A DNA stretch of 64,000 nucleotides. Source: Tessaracoccus defluvii (GTDB taxonomy: Bacteria; Actinomycetota; Actinomycetes; Propionibacteriales; Propionibacteriaceae). The notes beneath the pieces were generated by a model. That model had not been told where the DNA came from. It was given only the letters and a program-made list of their open reading frames with translations, and ran no database searches. Positions 41,697 through 51,797 of this stretch are shown here, one piece after another. The stretch's first letter is position 1. Each line of letters starts with the position of its first letter. The position numbers and the translations under genes are program-made. The DNA is taken from assembly GCF_014489575.1 (NCBI RefSeq), contig NZ_CP060789.1, positions 992,001-1,056,000 of the forward strand. Direction: 5' to 3'.

Positions 41697-43196
41697 ATGG
41701 CCGACTACAACCTCGTCCCCGTACCCGTGCACCTCGAGGAGGGCGACGGCGTCCTGCCGCTGGCCGGCGTCACCGTCGGCGGCCCGCTGGCGGAGCTTCT
41801 CGCCTCCGAGCTGGCCACCCTCATCGGCGGCGACGTCCCCGTCGTCCAGGAGCCGGTCGTCTCGCTGGCCGTGGAGGACGGGGGAGAGGCCGGCTCCTAC
41901 GAGCTGGCGATCACCCCCGGCGGCGCCACCGTCACCGGCGCCGACCGGGCCGGCCTGCGCTACGGCATCTTCACCCTCGCTCAGCTCGCGCGGCGCGCGG
42001 GGGAGGGCTGGGAGCTGCCGGCGGTCGCCATCCAGGACGCGCCGCGGTTCGCCTACCGCGGCGTCATGCTGGACACCGCCCGTCACTTCTTCGACGTGGC
42101 CACGGTCAAGCGGGTCATCGACCGCGCGGCGCGGCTGAAGCTCAACGTCCTGCACCTGCACCTGACGGACGACCAGGGCTGGCGGATCGAGATCGAGTCC
42201 CGGCCGGAGCTCACCCGGCTCGCCTCGGGCACCGGCGTGTTCTCCGACGAGGGCGGCCACTACACGAAGGCCGACTTTGCGGAGATCGTCGCCTATGCGG
42301 CCGCCAACGACATGGTCGTCGTCCCCGAGATCGACCTGCCGGGTCACACGCACGCCATCTCCCTCGCCTACCCCGACCTGATGGAGGAGCCCCAACTGCT
42401 TCCCAGCGTCATGGAGTCGGTCGAGGCCTACGGCGGCGACGCCCCCATCAACGGAGAGCCCTACCGCGGCATGGCCGTCGGCTTCTCGTCGGTGCGGATC
42501 GACCACGAACCCACCTACGAGTTCCTGGCCGACGTGCTGGGTGACCTCGCCGAGATGACGCCCGGCCCCTGGCTGCACATCGGCGGCGACGAGTGCCACG
42601 GCACGGACAAGGCCGACTACGTCGCCTTCATCAACCGGGTCACCGATATGGTCGCCGGGCTGGGCAAGACCCCCATGCTGTGGCACGAGGCGGGTGCGGC
42701 GGACTCCCTGGCCTCCGGCGCCGTCGGCCAGTTCTGGGATCTGCGCAGCCACGACGCGGACGTCGCCGAGAAGACGCGGGCGTTCCCCGCGGTGGGAGGT
42801 AAGGTCGTGCTCTCTCCGGCCGATGCGGCCTACCTCGACATGAAGTACGACGCGGACACCGAGATCGGGCTGGTCTGGGCCGACGGCCCCACCAGCGTCG
42901 AGCGCTCGTACGACTGGGAGCCCGGCACGCTGGTCCACGGACTGGCCGAGGACGACATCCTGGGCGTCGAGGCGCCGCTGTGGACCGAGACGGTCACCGA
43001 CCTGGCCGCCATCGACCAGCTCATGTTCCCGCGGCTCGCGTCGGCGGCGGAGCATGCCTGGTCGCCCGCCAAGGGCGCGCACCCCTCCCGTACCTGGGAG
43101 TCGTTCGCCGACCGCCTCGGCGGCCTCGCCCCCCTGTGGGAGGCGCAGGGCGTCGGATTCCACCGCAGCCAGGAGATTGCCTGGGTCGACGCCTGA
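41697..43196 (+). CDS. GH20 beta-N-acetylhexosaminidase
   Basis: GH20 enzymes remove terminal N-acetylglucosamine or N-acetylgalactosamine by substrate-assisted catalysis. The 499-residue protein has a GH20b-like N-terminal domain and a barrel with DTARHFFDVATVKRVID and LHLHLTDDQGWRIEI. The catalytic Asp-Glu pair is in LHIGGDECHG. There is no signal peptide, so it should act on imported oligosaccharides. It lies 3 bases after permease 2 and is probably controlled by the ROK repressor upstream, forming an amino-sugar uptake and hydrolysis unit. Confidence 0.93.
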   Translation: MADYNLVPVPVHLEEGDGVLPLAGVTVGGPLAELLASELATLIGGDVPVVQEPVVSLAVEDGGEAGSYELAITPGGATVTGADRAGLRYGIFTLAQLARRAGEGWELPAVAIQDAPRFAYRGVMLDTARHFFDVATVKRVIDRAARLKLNVLHLHLTDDQGWRIEIESRPELTRLASGTGVFSDEGGHYTKADFAEIVAYAAANDMVVVPEIDLPGHTHAISLAYPDLMEEPQLLPSVMESVEAYGGDAPINGEPYRGMAVGFSSVRIDHEPTYEFLADVLGDLAEMTPGPWLHIGGDECHGTDKADYVAFINRVTDMVAGLGKTPMLWHEAGAADSLASGAVGQFWDLRSHDADVAEKTRAFPAVGGKVVLSPADAAYLDMKYDADTEIGLVWADGPTSVERSYDWEPGTLVHGLAEDDILGVEAPLWTETVTDLAAIDQLMFPRLASAAEHAWSPAKGAHPSRTWESFADRLGGLAPLWEAQGVGFHRSQEIAWVDA

Positions 43197-43204
43197 CCGT
43201 CTGC

Positions 43205-43246
43205 GACGCCGGTCACCCCGATCAACCTGACGGGGTGGCCGGCGTC
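43205..43246 (+). terminator. Hairpin after the GH20 gene
   Basis: Sixteen-base arms (43205-43220 and 43231-43246) pair fully apart from one G-U pair around a 10-base loop. The hairpin begins 8 bases after the GH20 stop and separates it from dnaE. Confidence 0.75.
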
Positions 43247-43282
43247 CGGCTTGTCGGGGGCCGCCGGTCCCCGCGGCCGGGG

Positions 43283-43288
43283 TATGGT
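43283..43288 (+). promoter_or_regulatory. dnaE -10 (TATGGT)
   Basis: TATGGT lies 31 bases before the dnaE start, leaving a short leader that includes the GGAGG ribosome site. Confidence 0.4.
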
Positions 43289-43319
43289 GGGTCGTCGTCG
43301 CCAGGGTTTGGAGGAACCG

Positions 43320-46300
43320 TTGTCAGATTCGTTCGTGCACCTTCACACCCACACCGAGTTCTCGATGCTCGACGGCGCCGCGCGGGTCAAGGACCTGTTC
43401 GAGGGTGCGCAGCGGATGGGGATGCCCGCGCTGGCCATGACCGACCACGGGAACCTGTTCGGCGCATACGAGTTCTACAAGGCGTCGAAGGACTACGACG
43501 TCAAGCCGATCATCGGCCTTGAGGCCTACCTCACGCCCCGCACCCACCGCTCCGAGCGCAAGCGCGTCCAGTTCGGCGACGGCACCGGCGACGACGTCGC
43601 CTCGAAGGGTGCCTACACGCACATGACCATGTGGGCGGCCAACACCGCCGGCATGCACAACCTGTTCCGGCTGAGCACCCGCAGCTCGCTCGAGGGCTTC
43701 TTCTACAAGCCGCGCGCCGACCGGGAACTGCTGAACGAATACGGCAACGGCCTCATCGCGACGACGGGCTGCCCCTCCGGCGAGGTGCAGACCTTCCTGC
43801 GGCTCGGCCAGTACAACAACGCCAGGGAGGCGGCGTCCGAGTTCCGCGACATCTTCGGCGAGGGCAACTTCTACGTCGAACTGATGGACCACGGCCTCGA
43901 CATCGAGACGCGCGTCCGCAAGGACCTGCTGCGGCTCGCGAAGGAACTGAGCCTGCCGCTGGTGGCCAGCAACGACCTCCACTACGTGCACGCCGAGGAC
44001 GCCGACGCGCACGACACGCTCCTGTGCGTGTCGTCCGGCTCCCGCAAGGCGCAGCCCGACCGGTTCAAGTTCGACGGCAACGGCTACTACCTCAAGTCGC
44101 CCGCGGAGATGCGGGCGCTGTTCCGGGAACTCCCCGAGGCGTGCGACAACACCCTGGCCATCGCCGAGCGGATCGAGACGAAGTTCGATGAGGGCATCGG
44201 CACCTACATGCCCCGCTTCGACGTGCCAGAGGGCCACACCGAGGACTCCTGGTTCCGCGCTGAGGTAATGCGCGGGCTCGACTACCGTTACCCGCAGGGC
44301 ATCAGCGCCCAGACCATGAAGCGCGCCGAGTACGAGATCGGCATCATCATCCAGATGGGCTTCTCCGGCTACTTCCTCGTGGTCGCCGACTTCATCAACT
44401 GGGCCAAGCACAACGGCGTCCGCGTCGGCCCCGGCCGTGGCTCGGGCGCAGGATCCATGTGCGCGTACGCCATGCGCATCACCGACCTCGACCCGATCGA
44501 GCACGGCCTGATTTTCGAGCGCTTCCTCAACCCGGAACGCGTCTCCATGCCCGACTTCGACATCGACTTCGACGATCGTCGCCGCGGCGAGGTGATCAAC
44601 TACGTCACGGAGAAGTACGGCAAGGAGTACGTGGCCCAGATCGTCACGTACGGCTCCATCAAGGCCAAGGCCGCGGTGAAGGACTCGGCCCGGGTGCTCG
44701 ACATGCCGTTCGCCATCGGCGAGCAGATCACCAAGGCCATGCCGGCCGACGTGATGGGCAAGGGCGTGCCGCTGAGCGAGCTGTTCAACGAGGAGCACAA
44801 ACGCTACGCGGAGGGCAACGAGTTCCGCGAGCTCTACGCTTCGTCGCCCGACGTGCGCACCGTCGTCGACACAGCCAAGGGCATCGAGGGACTGAAGCGC
44901 CAGTGGGGTGTCCACGCCGCCGGCGTCATCATGAGCCGTGCGCCCCTCATCGACATCGTGCCGCTCATGAAGCGCGAGGCCGACGGCGCCATCATCACGC
45001 AGTTCGACTACCCGGGCTGCGAGTCGCTCGGGCTGATCAAGATGGACTTCCTCGGCCTGCGGAACCTGACGGTCCTCGACGACGCGGTGCGCAACGTCAA
45101 GCTCAACCAGGGCGTCGACATCGACCTGGAGCAGTTGGAGCTCGACGACCCCAAGACGTTCGACCTGCTGCAGCGCGGCGACACGCTCGGCGTGTTCCAG
45201 CTCGACGGCGGCCCCATGCGGGCCCTGCTGCGGTCCATGCAGCCCGACTGCTTCGACGACATCTCCGCCGTCGGCGCCCTCTACCGTCCCGGCCCCATGG
45301 GCGCCGATTCCCACAACAAGTACGCCCGCCGCAAGACGGGGCGCGAGCCCGTCGAGCCGCTCCACCCCGACCTCGCCGAAGCGCTCGAGCCGATCCTCGG
45401 CGAGACGTACGGACTGATCGTCTACCAGGAGCAGGTGATGGCGATCGCGCAGCAGCTAGCCGGCTACACCCTGGGTGGAGCCGACATGCTGCGCCGCGCC
45501 ATGGGCAAGAAGAAGAAGTCCGAGCTGGACGCCCAGTACGAGGTGTTCTCGGGCGGCATGATCGAGCGCGGCTTCTCGAAGGCGTCGATCCAGGCGCTGT
45601 GGGACGTGCTGCTTCCCTTCTCCGACTACGCCTTCAACAAGGCCCACTCCGCGGCCTACGGCGTCATCTCGTACTGGACGGCGTGGCTCAAGGCCAACTA
45701 CCCGGTCGAGTACATGGCGGCGCTGCTGCAGTCGGTACGCGACGACAAGGACAAGTCGGCGCTCTACCTCGCCGAGTGTCGGCACATGGGCATCGAGGTG
45801 CTGCCGCCGGACGTCAACTCCTCCGAGGTCATGTTCACCCCGGTGGGGGAGCACATCCGCTTCGGCCTCGGCGCGGTCCGCAACGTGGGCGACAAGGTCG
45901 TCAACGCCTGGATCGAGGAGCGGCACACGGCGGGCCCCGCCACCGACTTCCACGACTTCCTCGACAAGGCCCCGCTGCTGATGTGCAACAAGCGGGTCAT
46001 CGAGTCGCTCATCAAGGCGGGCGCCTTCGACGACCTCGGGCACACGCGCCGCTCCCTGATGGGGATCTTCGAGGAGGCCGTCGACTCCATCATCGACGTG
46101 AAGCGCAACGCGGAGAACGGGCAGGACGGCTTCGACTTCGGCTTCGCTGAGGCGACCGAGGAGTCGGGCGGCCCGGCCCTGACGGCCCACATTCCGGAGG
46201 TCGACGAGTGGGACCGGCGCACCAAGCTCGCGTTCGAGCGGGAGATGCTCGGCCTGTACGTCTCCGACCACCCGCTCAACGGGCTGGAGCACGTGCTGCA

Positions 46301-46859
46301 GTCCAACAGTGAGCGGCCCATCGCCTCGGCGGCGGCGGAGGACGGCTACCGCGGTCCCTCCAAGCTGTGCGGGCTCATCACCGCCGTCAACCGCCGTGTG
46401 AACAAGGCGGGCAACATCTGGGCCCAGATCGTGCTGGAGGACCTGACCAGCTCCATCGAGGTCACCGTGTTCCCCCGCGTCTACGACCAGGTGGCGGCCC
46501 ACCTCGTGCCCGACACGATCGTGTCGGTCGACGGCATCGTCGAGTCCGGGGAGGACCGGGGCCGCGTCCGGGCCCAGAACATCGTCTCGCCGCACATGAG
46601 CGCAGAAGGCAACGCCGGGCCCCTCGCGCTGACGCTGCCGGCGGTGCGCTGCACTCCGGGGGTCGTCAACCGGCTCAAGACGATCCTCGCCCAGTACCCC
46701 GGGTCGGCGGAGGTCCACCTGAACCTGCGCACCGGTGACCAGGTCAAGACGTTCAGGCTCGGCGACGGGTTCCGCGTCGAGCTCACCTCGGCTCTCTTCG
46801 CGGACCTCAAGGCGGTGCTCGGCCCCTCCTGCGTCGGTCTCGGGAGAGAATCCCAGTGA
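43320..46859 (+). CDS. dnaE: DNA polymerase III alpha subunit DnaE
   Basis: This is the replicative DNA polymerase catalytic subunit, 1179 residues. The N-terminal PHP domain starts HLHTHTEFSMLDGAA. The polymerase acidic residues are in MPDFDIDFDDRRRGEVI, and VGPGRGSGAGSMCAYAM is a conserved palm segment. A helix-hairpin-helix region and an OB-fold (KLCGLITAVNRRVNKAGNIW) follow. I chose TTG 43320 because GGAGG lies 5 bases upstream and the PHP domain starts at once. No intein is present. Confidence 0.96.
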   Translation: MSDSFVHLHTHTEFSMLDGAARVKDLFEGAQRMGMPALAMTDHGNLFGAYEFYKASKDYDVKPIIGLEAYLTPRTHRSERKRVQFGDGTGDDVASKGAYTHMTMWAANTAGMHNLFRLSTRSSLEGFFYKPRADRELLNEYGNGLIATTGCPSGEVQTFLRLGQYNNAREAASEFRDIFGEGNFYVELMDHGLDIETRVRKDLLRLAKELSLPLVASNDLHYVHAEDADAHDTLLCVSSGSRKAQPDRFKFDGNGYYLKSPAEMRALFRELPEACDNTLAIAERIETKFDEGIGTYMPRFDVPEGHTEDSWFRAEVMRGLDYRYPQGISAQTMKRAEYEIGIIIQMGFSGYFLVVADFINWAKHNGVRVGPGRGSGAGSMCAYAMRITDLDPIEHGLIFERFLNPERVSMPDFDIDFDDRRRGEVINYVTEKYGKEYVAQIVTYGSIKAKAAVKDSARVLDMPFAIGEQITKAMPADVMGKGVPLSELFNEEHKRYAEGNEFRELYASSPDVRTVVDTAKGIEGLKRQWGVHAAGVIMSRAPLIDIVPLMKREADGAIITQFDYPGCESLGLIKMDFLGLRNLTVLDDAVRNVKLNQGVDIDLEQLELDDPKTFDLLQRGDTLGVFQLDGGPMRALLRSMQPDCFDDISAVGALYRPGPMGADSHNKYARRKTGREPVEPLHPDLAEALEPILGETYGLIVYQEQVMAIAQQLAGYTLGGADMLRRAMGKKKKSELDAQYEVFSGGMIERGFSKASIQALWDVLLPFSDYAFNKAHSAAYGVISYWTAWLKANYPVEYMAALLQSVRDDKDKSALYLAECRHMGIEVLPPDVNSSEVMFTPVGEHIRFGLGAVRNVGDKVVNAWIEERHTAGPATDFHDFLDKAPLLMCNKRVIESLIKAGAFDDLGHTRRSLMGIFEEAVDSIIDVKRNAENGQDGFDFGFAEATEESGGPALTAHIPEVDEWDRRTKLAFEREMLGLYVSDHPLNGLEHVLQSNSERPIASAAAEDGYRGPSKLCGLITAVNRRVNKAGNIWAQIVLEDLTSSIEVTVFPRVYDQVAAHLVPDTIVSVDGIVESGEDRGRVRAQNIVSPHMSAEGNAGPLALTLPAVRCTPGVVNRLKTILAQYPGSAEVHLNLRTGDQVKTFRLGDGFRVELTSALFADLKAVLGPSCVGLGRESQ

Positions 46860-47425
46860 GCGACGACATCCTGGTCCTGTCGCGGCAGCGGCAACTGGCG
46901 GAGCTGTGGGGACGCACCTCGTGGCGGTCGATGGTCTACCTGACGCTCTGCGTCGCCCTCGGCGCGATCGGGGGCCTCATCTGGGCCGGCATCACACCGC
47001 TGGCGACGTACACGATCGGCGACGTCCTCGTGGCGACCATCTCCGAGCGGGGCCAGGCGAGCATCGTCGCCGCCGATGCCACCTTCACCCTCATCGCCTG
47101 CGCCGGAGGGCTGCTGAGCGGCATCGCGGGTTGGTTCGTGCTGCAGACCCGCGGCTGGGTCGTCATCGCCGTGCCGCCGCTGGCCGCGGCCCTGGCCGGG
47201 CTGATGACGTGGCGGGTGGGGCTCGTCGTGGGCAGCAGTGGCTTCGCGGAGCGCATCGCTGCGGCGCCTGTCGGCGACGTCGTACAGATCGATCTGCAGC
47301 TGCGGGCCTTGTCGGCGCTGCTTGTCGGCCCGTTCGCCGCCGTCACCCCCATCATGCTGCTCGCAGCCTTCTGGCCGGAGCCGCCCGATGGGCACGGTCA
47401 GGCCATCGAGTCGCCGTCCGACTAG
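46856..47425 (+). CDS. Four-helix membrane protein, unknown function
   Basis: The 189-residue protein has about four hydrophobic segments: [54 protein letters not shown] and [20 protein letters not shown] do not recognise a family. It overlaps the dnaE stop as GTGA and its own TAG stop forms part of the hisD promoter hexamer, so it is boxed tightly between two well-known genes. The connection to either is unclear. Confidence 0.7.
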   Translation: MSDDILVLSRQRQLAELWGRTSWRSMVYLTLCVALGAIGGLIWAGITPLATYTIGDVLVATISERGQASIVAADATFTLIACAGGLLSGIAGWFVLQTRGWVVIAVPPLAAALAGLMTWRVGLVVGSSGFAERIAAAPVGDVVQIDLQLRALSALLVGPFAAVTPIMLLAAFWPEPPDGHGQAIESPSD

Positions 47426-47428
47426 AAT
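47423..47428 (+). promoter_or_regulatory. Leaderless-type -10 (TAGAAT) for the his operon
   Basis: TAGAAT ends 7 bases before GTG 47436 and its first three bases are the stop codon of the upstream membrane protein. It is the best match to the consensus among the leaderless-type hexamers here. Confidence 0.6.
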
Positions 47429-47435
47429 CGGGCGC

Positions 47436-48737
47436 GTGCTCCGTACTCTCGATCTGACCGGCGTCGATGGCGCCTACCGCTCCCTGCTGCCCCGTGGTGA
47501 GTTCGACGTGGAGGCGGCCCTGGACCGGGTCCGCCCCATCGTCGACGACGTCGCCGCCAGGGGAGCCGAGGCCCTGACCGAGTACTCGCATCGCTTCGAC
47601 GGGGTTGTGCCGCCCTCGCTCCGCGTGCCCGCGGACGTGCTCGCCCGGTGTGCCAGTGAGCTCGATCCGCAGCTCGCGCAGGCGTTCGCCGAGGCGATCA
47701 GGCGTCGCCGCGCCGTCGCCGAGTCGCTGGAACGAGACGCCGATCCCGCGCCGGCCCAAGTGGCCGACGGCGCCCGCGTCGGGCTGCGGAACGTGCCGGT
47801 GCGTCGTGTCGGCCTGTACGTCCCCGGGGGCCTCGCGCCGCTGGCGTCCAGCGTCATCATGAACGTCGTCCCCGCGCAGGTCGCGGGCGTCACCTCCATC
47901 GCGATCGCCTCCCCGCCGCAGAAGGACTTCGGTGGGCTGCCGCACCCCAGCATCCTGGCTCTGTGCCACCTGCTCGGCGTGGACGAGGTGTACGCCGTCG
48001 GCGGCGCCCAGGCGATCGCCATGTTCGCCCACGGCGTCGCGGATCTCTGCGAGCCGGTCGACCTCGTCACCGGTCCGGGCAACATCTACGTCGTCGCCGC
48101 CAAGCGCCTCGTCCGCGGGCTCGTGGGCATCGACGCTGAGGCGGGTCCCACCGAGATCGCGATCGTCGCCGACGCCACCGCCGACCCCCGGTACGTCGCG
48201 GCCGACCTGATCTCTCAGGCCGAGCACGACCCTCTCGCCGCCGCCGTGCTCATCACCGCGTCGGAGGACCTCGCTGCGCGCGTGCAGGAGGAGGTGGCCG
48301 CCCAGGTGGCCGCCACACGGCACGCCGAGCGCGTCACCACCGCCCTCGCGGGGGAGCAGTCCGCGATCGTGCTGGTCCGCGACCTCGACCAGGCCGTCGC
48401 AGTGGCCGACGCCTATGCCGCGGAGCACCTCGAGATCCAGACCGCCGACGCCGCCGCCGTGGCGGCCCGGATCAGCAACGCCGGCGCGATCTTCGTGGGC
48501 GACTACTCGCCCGTCTCGCTGGGCGACTACTCGGCGGGCTCCACGCACGTGCTCCCGACCGCCGGCTGCGCCTGCCACAGCTCCGGGCTGACCGTCCGGT
48601 CCTTCATGCGCACCGTCCACGTCATCGACTACTCGCGCGAGGCGCTGCTCGAGATCGCCGACGGCGTCGAACTGTTCGCGCTCGCCGAGAACCTCCCCGC
48701 CCACGCCAACGCCGTGACGGTGCGGAGGGACGCATGA
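47436..48737 (+). CDS. hisD: Histidinol dehydrogenase HisD
   Basis: HisD oxidises histidinol to histidine in two NAD-dependent steps. The 433-residue protein has [18 protein letters not shown], the catalytic segment [31 protein letters not shown] and the zinc-site region [13 protein letters not shown]. The GTG start is set by the adjoining -10 hexamer. It overlaps hisC as ATGA and opens the his operon. Confidence 0.96.
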   Translation: MLRTLDLTGVDGAYRSLLPRGEFDVEAALDRVRPIVDDVAARGAEALTEYSHRFDGVVPPSLRVPADVLARCASELDPQLAQAFAEAIRRRRAVAESLERDADPAPAQVADGARVGLRNVPVRRVGLYVPGGLAPLASSVIMNVVPAQVAGVTSIAIASPPQKDFGGLPHPSILALCHLLGVDEVYAVGGAQAIAMFAHGVADLCEPVDLVTGPGNIYVVAAKRLVRGLVGIDAEAGPTEIAIVADATADPRYVAADLISQAEHDPLAAAVLITASEDLAARVQEEVAAQVAATRHAERVTTALAGEQSAIVLVRDLDQAVAVADAYAAEHLEIQTADAAAVAARISNAGAIFVGDYSPVSLGDYSAGSTHVLPTAGCACHSSGLTVRSFMRTVHVIDYSREALLEIADGVELFALAENLPAHANAVTVRRDA

Positions 48738-49823
48738 TCGAGCTGTCCGACCTCCCGCTGCGTGCCGACCTCGTCGGCCAGGAGCCCTACGGGGCGCCCC
48801 AGCTCGACGTCCCCGTCGTCCTGAACGTCAACGAGAACCCGTACCCGCCGTCGCCGGCGCTGCGCCACGAGATGGCCGCCGCCATCGTCGCGGCGGCCGG
48901 GGATTCAACCGCTACCCCGACAGGGAGGCGCTGGGGCTGCGCTCCGACCTCGCCGCCTACCTCGGCCACGGCCTGACCGCCGACAACGTGTGGGCCGCCA
49001 ACGGCTCCAACGAGATCATGAGTCACCTGCTCACCGCGTTCGGCGGGCCGGGGCGCAGCGTCCTGACGTTCACGCCCACCTACTCGATGTACCCGGAGTA
49101 CGCCCGCAACACGTGCACCACGTACGTCACGGCGCGCCGCCGCGACGACTACACGCTCGACGCCGGCCTGATCCTCGACGCCATCGCCCTGCACCGGCCC
49201 ACCGTCGTGCTGATCACCACGCCGAACAACCCGACGGGCACGGCCGTCAGCCTCGACGTCATCGACGAGGTGTGCGCGGGCACCGACGCGATCGTGGTGG
49301 CCGACGAGGCCTACCAGGAGTTCTCGGCCCGCCCCAGCGCCGTCGAGCTGCTCGACCGGCACGACCGGCTCGTGGTATCGCGCACCATGTCGAAGGCGTT
49401 CGCCCTGGCAGGGGGGCGCGTCGGCTACCTTGCCGCGGCCCCGGCCATCGTCGACGCCTGCCGCATCGTCCGGCTGCCGTACCACCTCAGCGCCCAGACG
49501 CAGGCCATCGCCCGGGTCGCGTTGGCGCACTCCGACGAGCTCCTGGCCCAGGTCCGGTCGCTCGCCGCCGAGGCCCGCGCGTTCGAGGCCTGGGCCCGGT
49601 CCCGCGGCTACGCCGTCGTCGACTCGGAGGCCAACTTCACCCTGTTCGGTCGGTTCGCCGACCGGCACCGCGTCTGGCAGGATCTGCTGGATCGCGGGAT
49701 CCTCATCCGCGAGACCGGCCCGGCCGGCTTCCTCCGCGCCTCCGCCGGGACCCCGAGGAGATGGCGCTGCTGAGCGCAGCGCTGGACGAGATCGCCCCGA
49801 CCATCGAAGGAGACGTCAAGTGA
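48734..49823 (+). CDS. hisC: Histidinol-phosphate aminotransferase HisC (two frame breaks)
   Basis: HisC transfers an amino group from glutamate to imidazole acetol phosphate using PLP. Breaks lie in GGGG at 48899-48902 (repairs to [15 protein letters not shown]) and GGG at 49747-49749 (repairs to [15 protein letters not shown]). The repaired length is 363 residues, normal for the family. Key parts are [32 protein letters not shown] and the PLP lysine in [18 protein letters not shown]. It overlaps both hisD and hisB by 4 bases. Confidence 0.94.
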
Positions 49824-50428
49824 GCCGCACCGCAACGATCGAACGGTCCACCAGCGAGAGCACCATCCGCGTGAGCCTCGACCTCGACGGCACCGGTGCC
49901 TCCTCCATCAGCACCGGGGTCGGGTTCTACGACCACATGCTCACCGCGCTGTCGAAGCACTCGCTGATCGACCTCACGGTCGAGGCGACCGGCGACCTCC
50001 ACATCGACGGCCACCACACGGTCGAGGACACGATGATCTGCATCGGGCAGGCGCTGAAGCAGGCGCTGGGCGACAAGGCGGGCATCCGCCGCTACGGTCA
50101 CGCCGTCGTCCCGCTGGACGAGGCGGTCGCCGAGGTGGTCGTCGACGTCGCGGGCCGACCGTACGTCACCTGCACCGGCGAACCGGAGGGCCAGCCCTAC
50201 GCCCTCATCGGCGGTTCGGGCGTGCCCTACGCCGGCTCCATGACCTACCACGTCTTCGAGGCGCTGGCCCTCAACGCGGGGCTGTGCCTGCACCTGACGC
50301 TCCGCGCGGGGCGCGACCCGCACCACATCGTCGAGGCCGAGTTCAAGGCACTGGCCCGCGCGCTGCGCCAGGCCGTCGAGATCGACCCCCGCCAGCAGGG
50401 GATCCCGAGCACGAAGGGCGCGCTCTGA
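49820..50428 (+). CDS. hisB: Imidazoleglycerol-phosphate dehydratase HisB
   Basis: HisB removes water from imidazole glycerol phosphate. It is the single-function form, 202 residues, without a fused phosphatase. Metal-binding His motifs are clear: [32 protein letters not shown] and the later [20 protein letters not shown] 49820 overlaps the hisC stop as GTGA. The next gene begins at a CTG overlapping the hisB stop. Confidence 0.96.
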   Translation: MSRTATIERSTSESTIRVSLDLDGTGASSISTGVGFYDHMLTALSKHSLIDLTVEATGDLHIDGHHTVEDTMICIGQALKQALGDKAGIRRYGHAVVPLDEAVAEVVVDVAGRPYVTCTGEPEGQPYALIGGSGVPYAGSMTYHVFEALALNAGLCLHLTLRAGRDPHHIVEAEFKALARALRQAVEIDPRQQGIPSTKGAL

Positions 50429-51039
50429 GCACCCGGATCGGGCTGCTCGACTACGGGTCGGGGAACCTGCACTCCGCGGCGCGGGCGCTCGCCGGGGCGG
50501 GCGCCGACGTGATCGTCTCGGCCGACCCGACGGAGCTGGGGCGCTGCGCCGGTCTCGTCGTGCCCGGTGTCGGGGCCTTCGCCGCCTGCATGGACGGCCT
50601 CACCGCCGTCGGAGGGGACGACCTCATCCGCGACTGGGTGGCGGGGCAGCGTCCGCTGCTCGGCATCTGCGTCGGACACCAGGTGCTGTTCTCCCGCGGC
50701 GCCGAGCACGGCATCGAGGTGGCAGGTGTCGGCCTGCTCGACGGCGCCGTCACGGGCCTGCGGGCCGAGCGGTTGCCGCACATGGGCTGGAACACCGTCT
50801 CCGCGCCGGAGGGCAGCCGCCTGTTCGCCGGCGTCCGCGACGAGCGGTTCTACTTCGTGCACAGCTACGCCGCCACGGCCGCCGTCCCCGGCGCCGTGAC
50901 CACCTTCGCCGCCCACGAGGGAGTCCCCTTCGTCGCGGCCGTCGAGGCCGGTCCGGTCAGCTCGACACAGTTCCATCCGGAGAAGTCCGGTGCCGCCGGC
51001 GCCAGGCTCATCTCCAACTGGCTCGCGACCGTCGCGTGA
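50425..51039 (+). CDS. hisH: Imidazole glycerol phosphate synthase subunit HisH, apparent CTG start
   Basis: HisH is the glutaminase that feeds ammonia to HisF. The 204-residue protein has the nucleophile Cys in [12 protein letters not shown] and the His-Glu pair in [14 protein letters not shown]. The N-terminus [16 protein letters not shown] is conserved right up to the hisB stop. No ATG, GTG or TTG is available there, only CTG 50425, overlapping the TGA as CTGA. The alternative, GTG 50511, would remove the first conserved strand. hisF is not in the window. Confidence 0.93.
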   Translation: MSTRIGLLDYGSGNLHSAARALAGAGADVIVSADPTELGRCAGLVVPGVGAFAACMDGLTAVGGDDLIRDWVAGQRPLLGICVGHQVLFSRGAEHGIEVAGVGLLDGAVTGLRAERLPHMGWNTVSAPEGSRLFAGVRDERFYFVHSYAATAAVPGAVTTFAAHEGVPFVAAVEAGPVSSTQFHPEKSGAAGARLISNWLATVA

Positions 51040-51051
51040 CAACGATTCGGA

Positions 51052-51057
51052 TAGGGT
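51052..51057 (+). promoter_or_regulatory. Leaderless-type -10 (TAGGGT) for hisA
   Basis: TAGGGT ends 8 bases before GTG 51066, in the only real gap (26 bases) of the his operon. It may give hisA and the downstream lipid-type genes independent expression. Confidence 0.45.
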
Positions 51058-51065
51058 GAATCCTC

Positions 51066-51797
51066 GTGGAGAAGTTGCAGTTGCTGCCCGCGGTCGACGT
51101 CCAGGGCGGCCAGGCCGTGCAGCTGGTGCAGGGCATCGCCGGCACCCAGAAGGAGTTCGGCGACCCGCTGGAGGCCGCGCTCAGATGGCAGCGCGGCGGG
51201 GCCGAATGGCTCCACCTGGTCGACCTTGACGCCGCCTTCGGGCGCGGCTCGAACGCCGACCTGCTGGCACGGATCGTCGCAGGCGTCGACATGCAGGTCG
51301 AGCTCTCCGGAGGCATCCGGGACGAGGAGTCGCTGCAGCGCGCGCTGGCCAGCGGCGCCCGCCGCGTCAACATCGGCACGGCCGCGCTCGAGCAGCCCGA
51401 GTGGTGCGATCACGTGGTGGCCGAGTACGGCGACAGGGTCGCGATCGGCCTGGACGTGCGCGGCGAGAACCTGGCGGCCCGGGGCTGGACCACCGAGGGC
51501 GGCCCCTGGACCGAAACGCTCGACCGCCTCGTCGCGGCCGGCTGCGAACGGTTCGTCGTCACCGACGTCAACGCCGACGGCATGCTGACCGGCCCCAACG
51601 TCGACCTCCTGCAGGCCGTCGCCGCCCGCAGCGGCCGCAAGGTCATCGCGTCGGGGGGCATCGCGACCCTCGACAACCTCCGGGACCTGCGCACCCTCGT
51701 CGATTCCGGGGTCGAGGGGGCCATCATCGGCACCGCCCTGTACGTCGGCCGGTTCACGATCGAGGAGGCCCTCGCGGTGGCCGGGGGAGAGGCCTGA
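51066..51797 (+). CDS. hisA: Phosphoribosyl isomerase HisA/PriA
   Basis: HisA isomerises ProFAR in histidine synthesis; the actinobacterial form PriA also performs the TrpF reaction. The 243-residue barrel has the catalytic Asp residues in [18 protein letters not shown] and [15 protein letters not shown], with [16 protein letters not shown] and [13 protein letters not shown] around the phosphate site. No trpF gene accompanies the trp genes and trpC is not fused to one, so dual PriA activity is the economical reading. The sequence alone does not prove it. Confidence 0.92.
   Translation: MEKLQLLPAVDVQGGQAVQLVQGIAGTQKEFGDPLEAALRWQRGGAEWLHLVDLDAAFGRGSNADLLARIVAGVDMQVELSGGIRDEESLQRALASGARRVNIGTAALEQPEWCDHVVAEYGDRVAIGLDVRGENLAARGWTTEGGPWTETLDRLVAAGCERFVVTDVNADGMLTGPNVDLLQAVAARSGRKVIASGGIATLDNLRDLRTLVDSGVEGAIIGTALYVGRFTIEEALAVAGGEA

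Noticed and set aside
43320..46859. An intein in dnaE.
   Set aside because: The protein reads continuously through the polymerase motifs at the usual length, with no inserted splicing domain.
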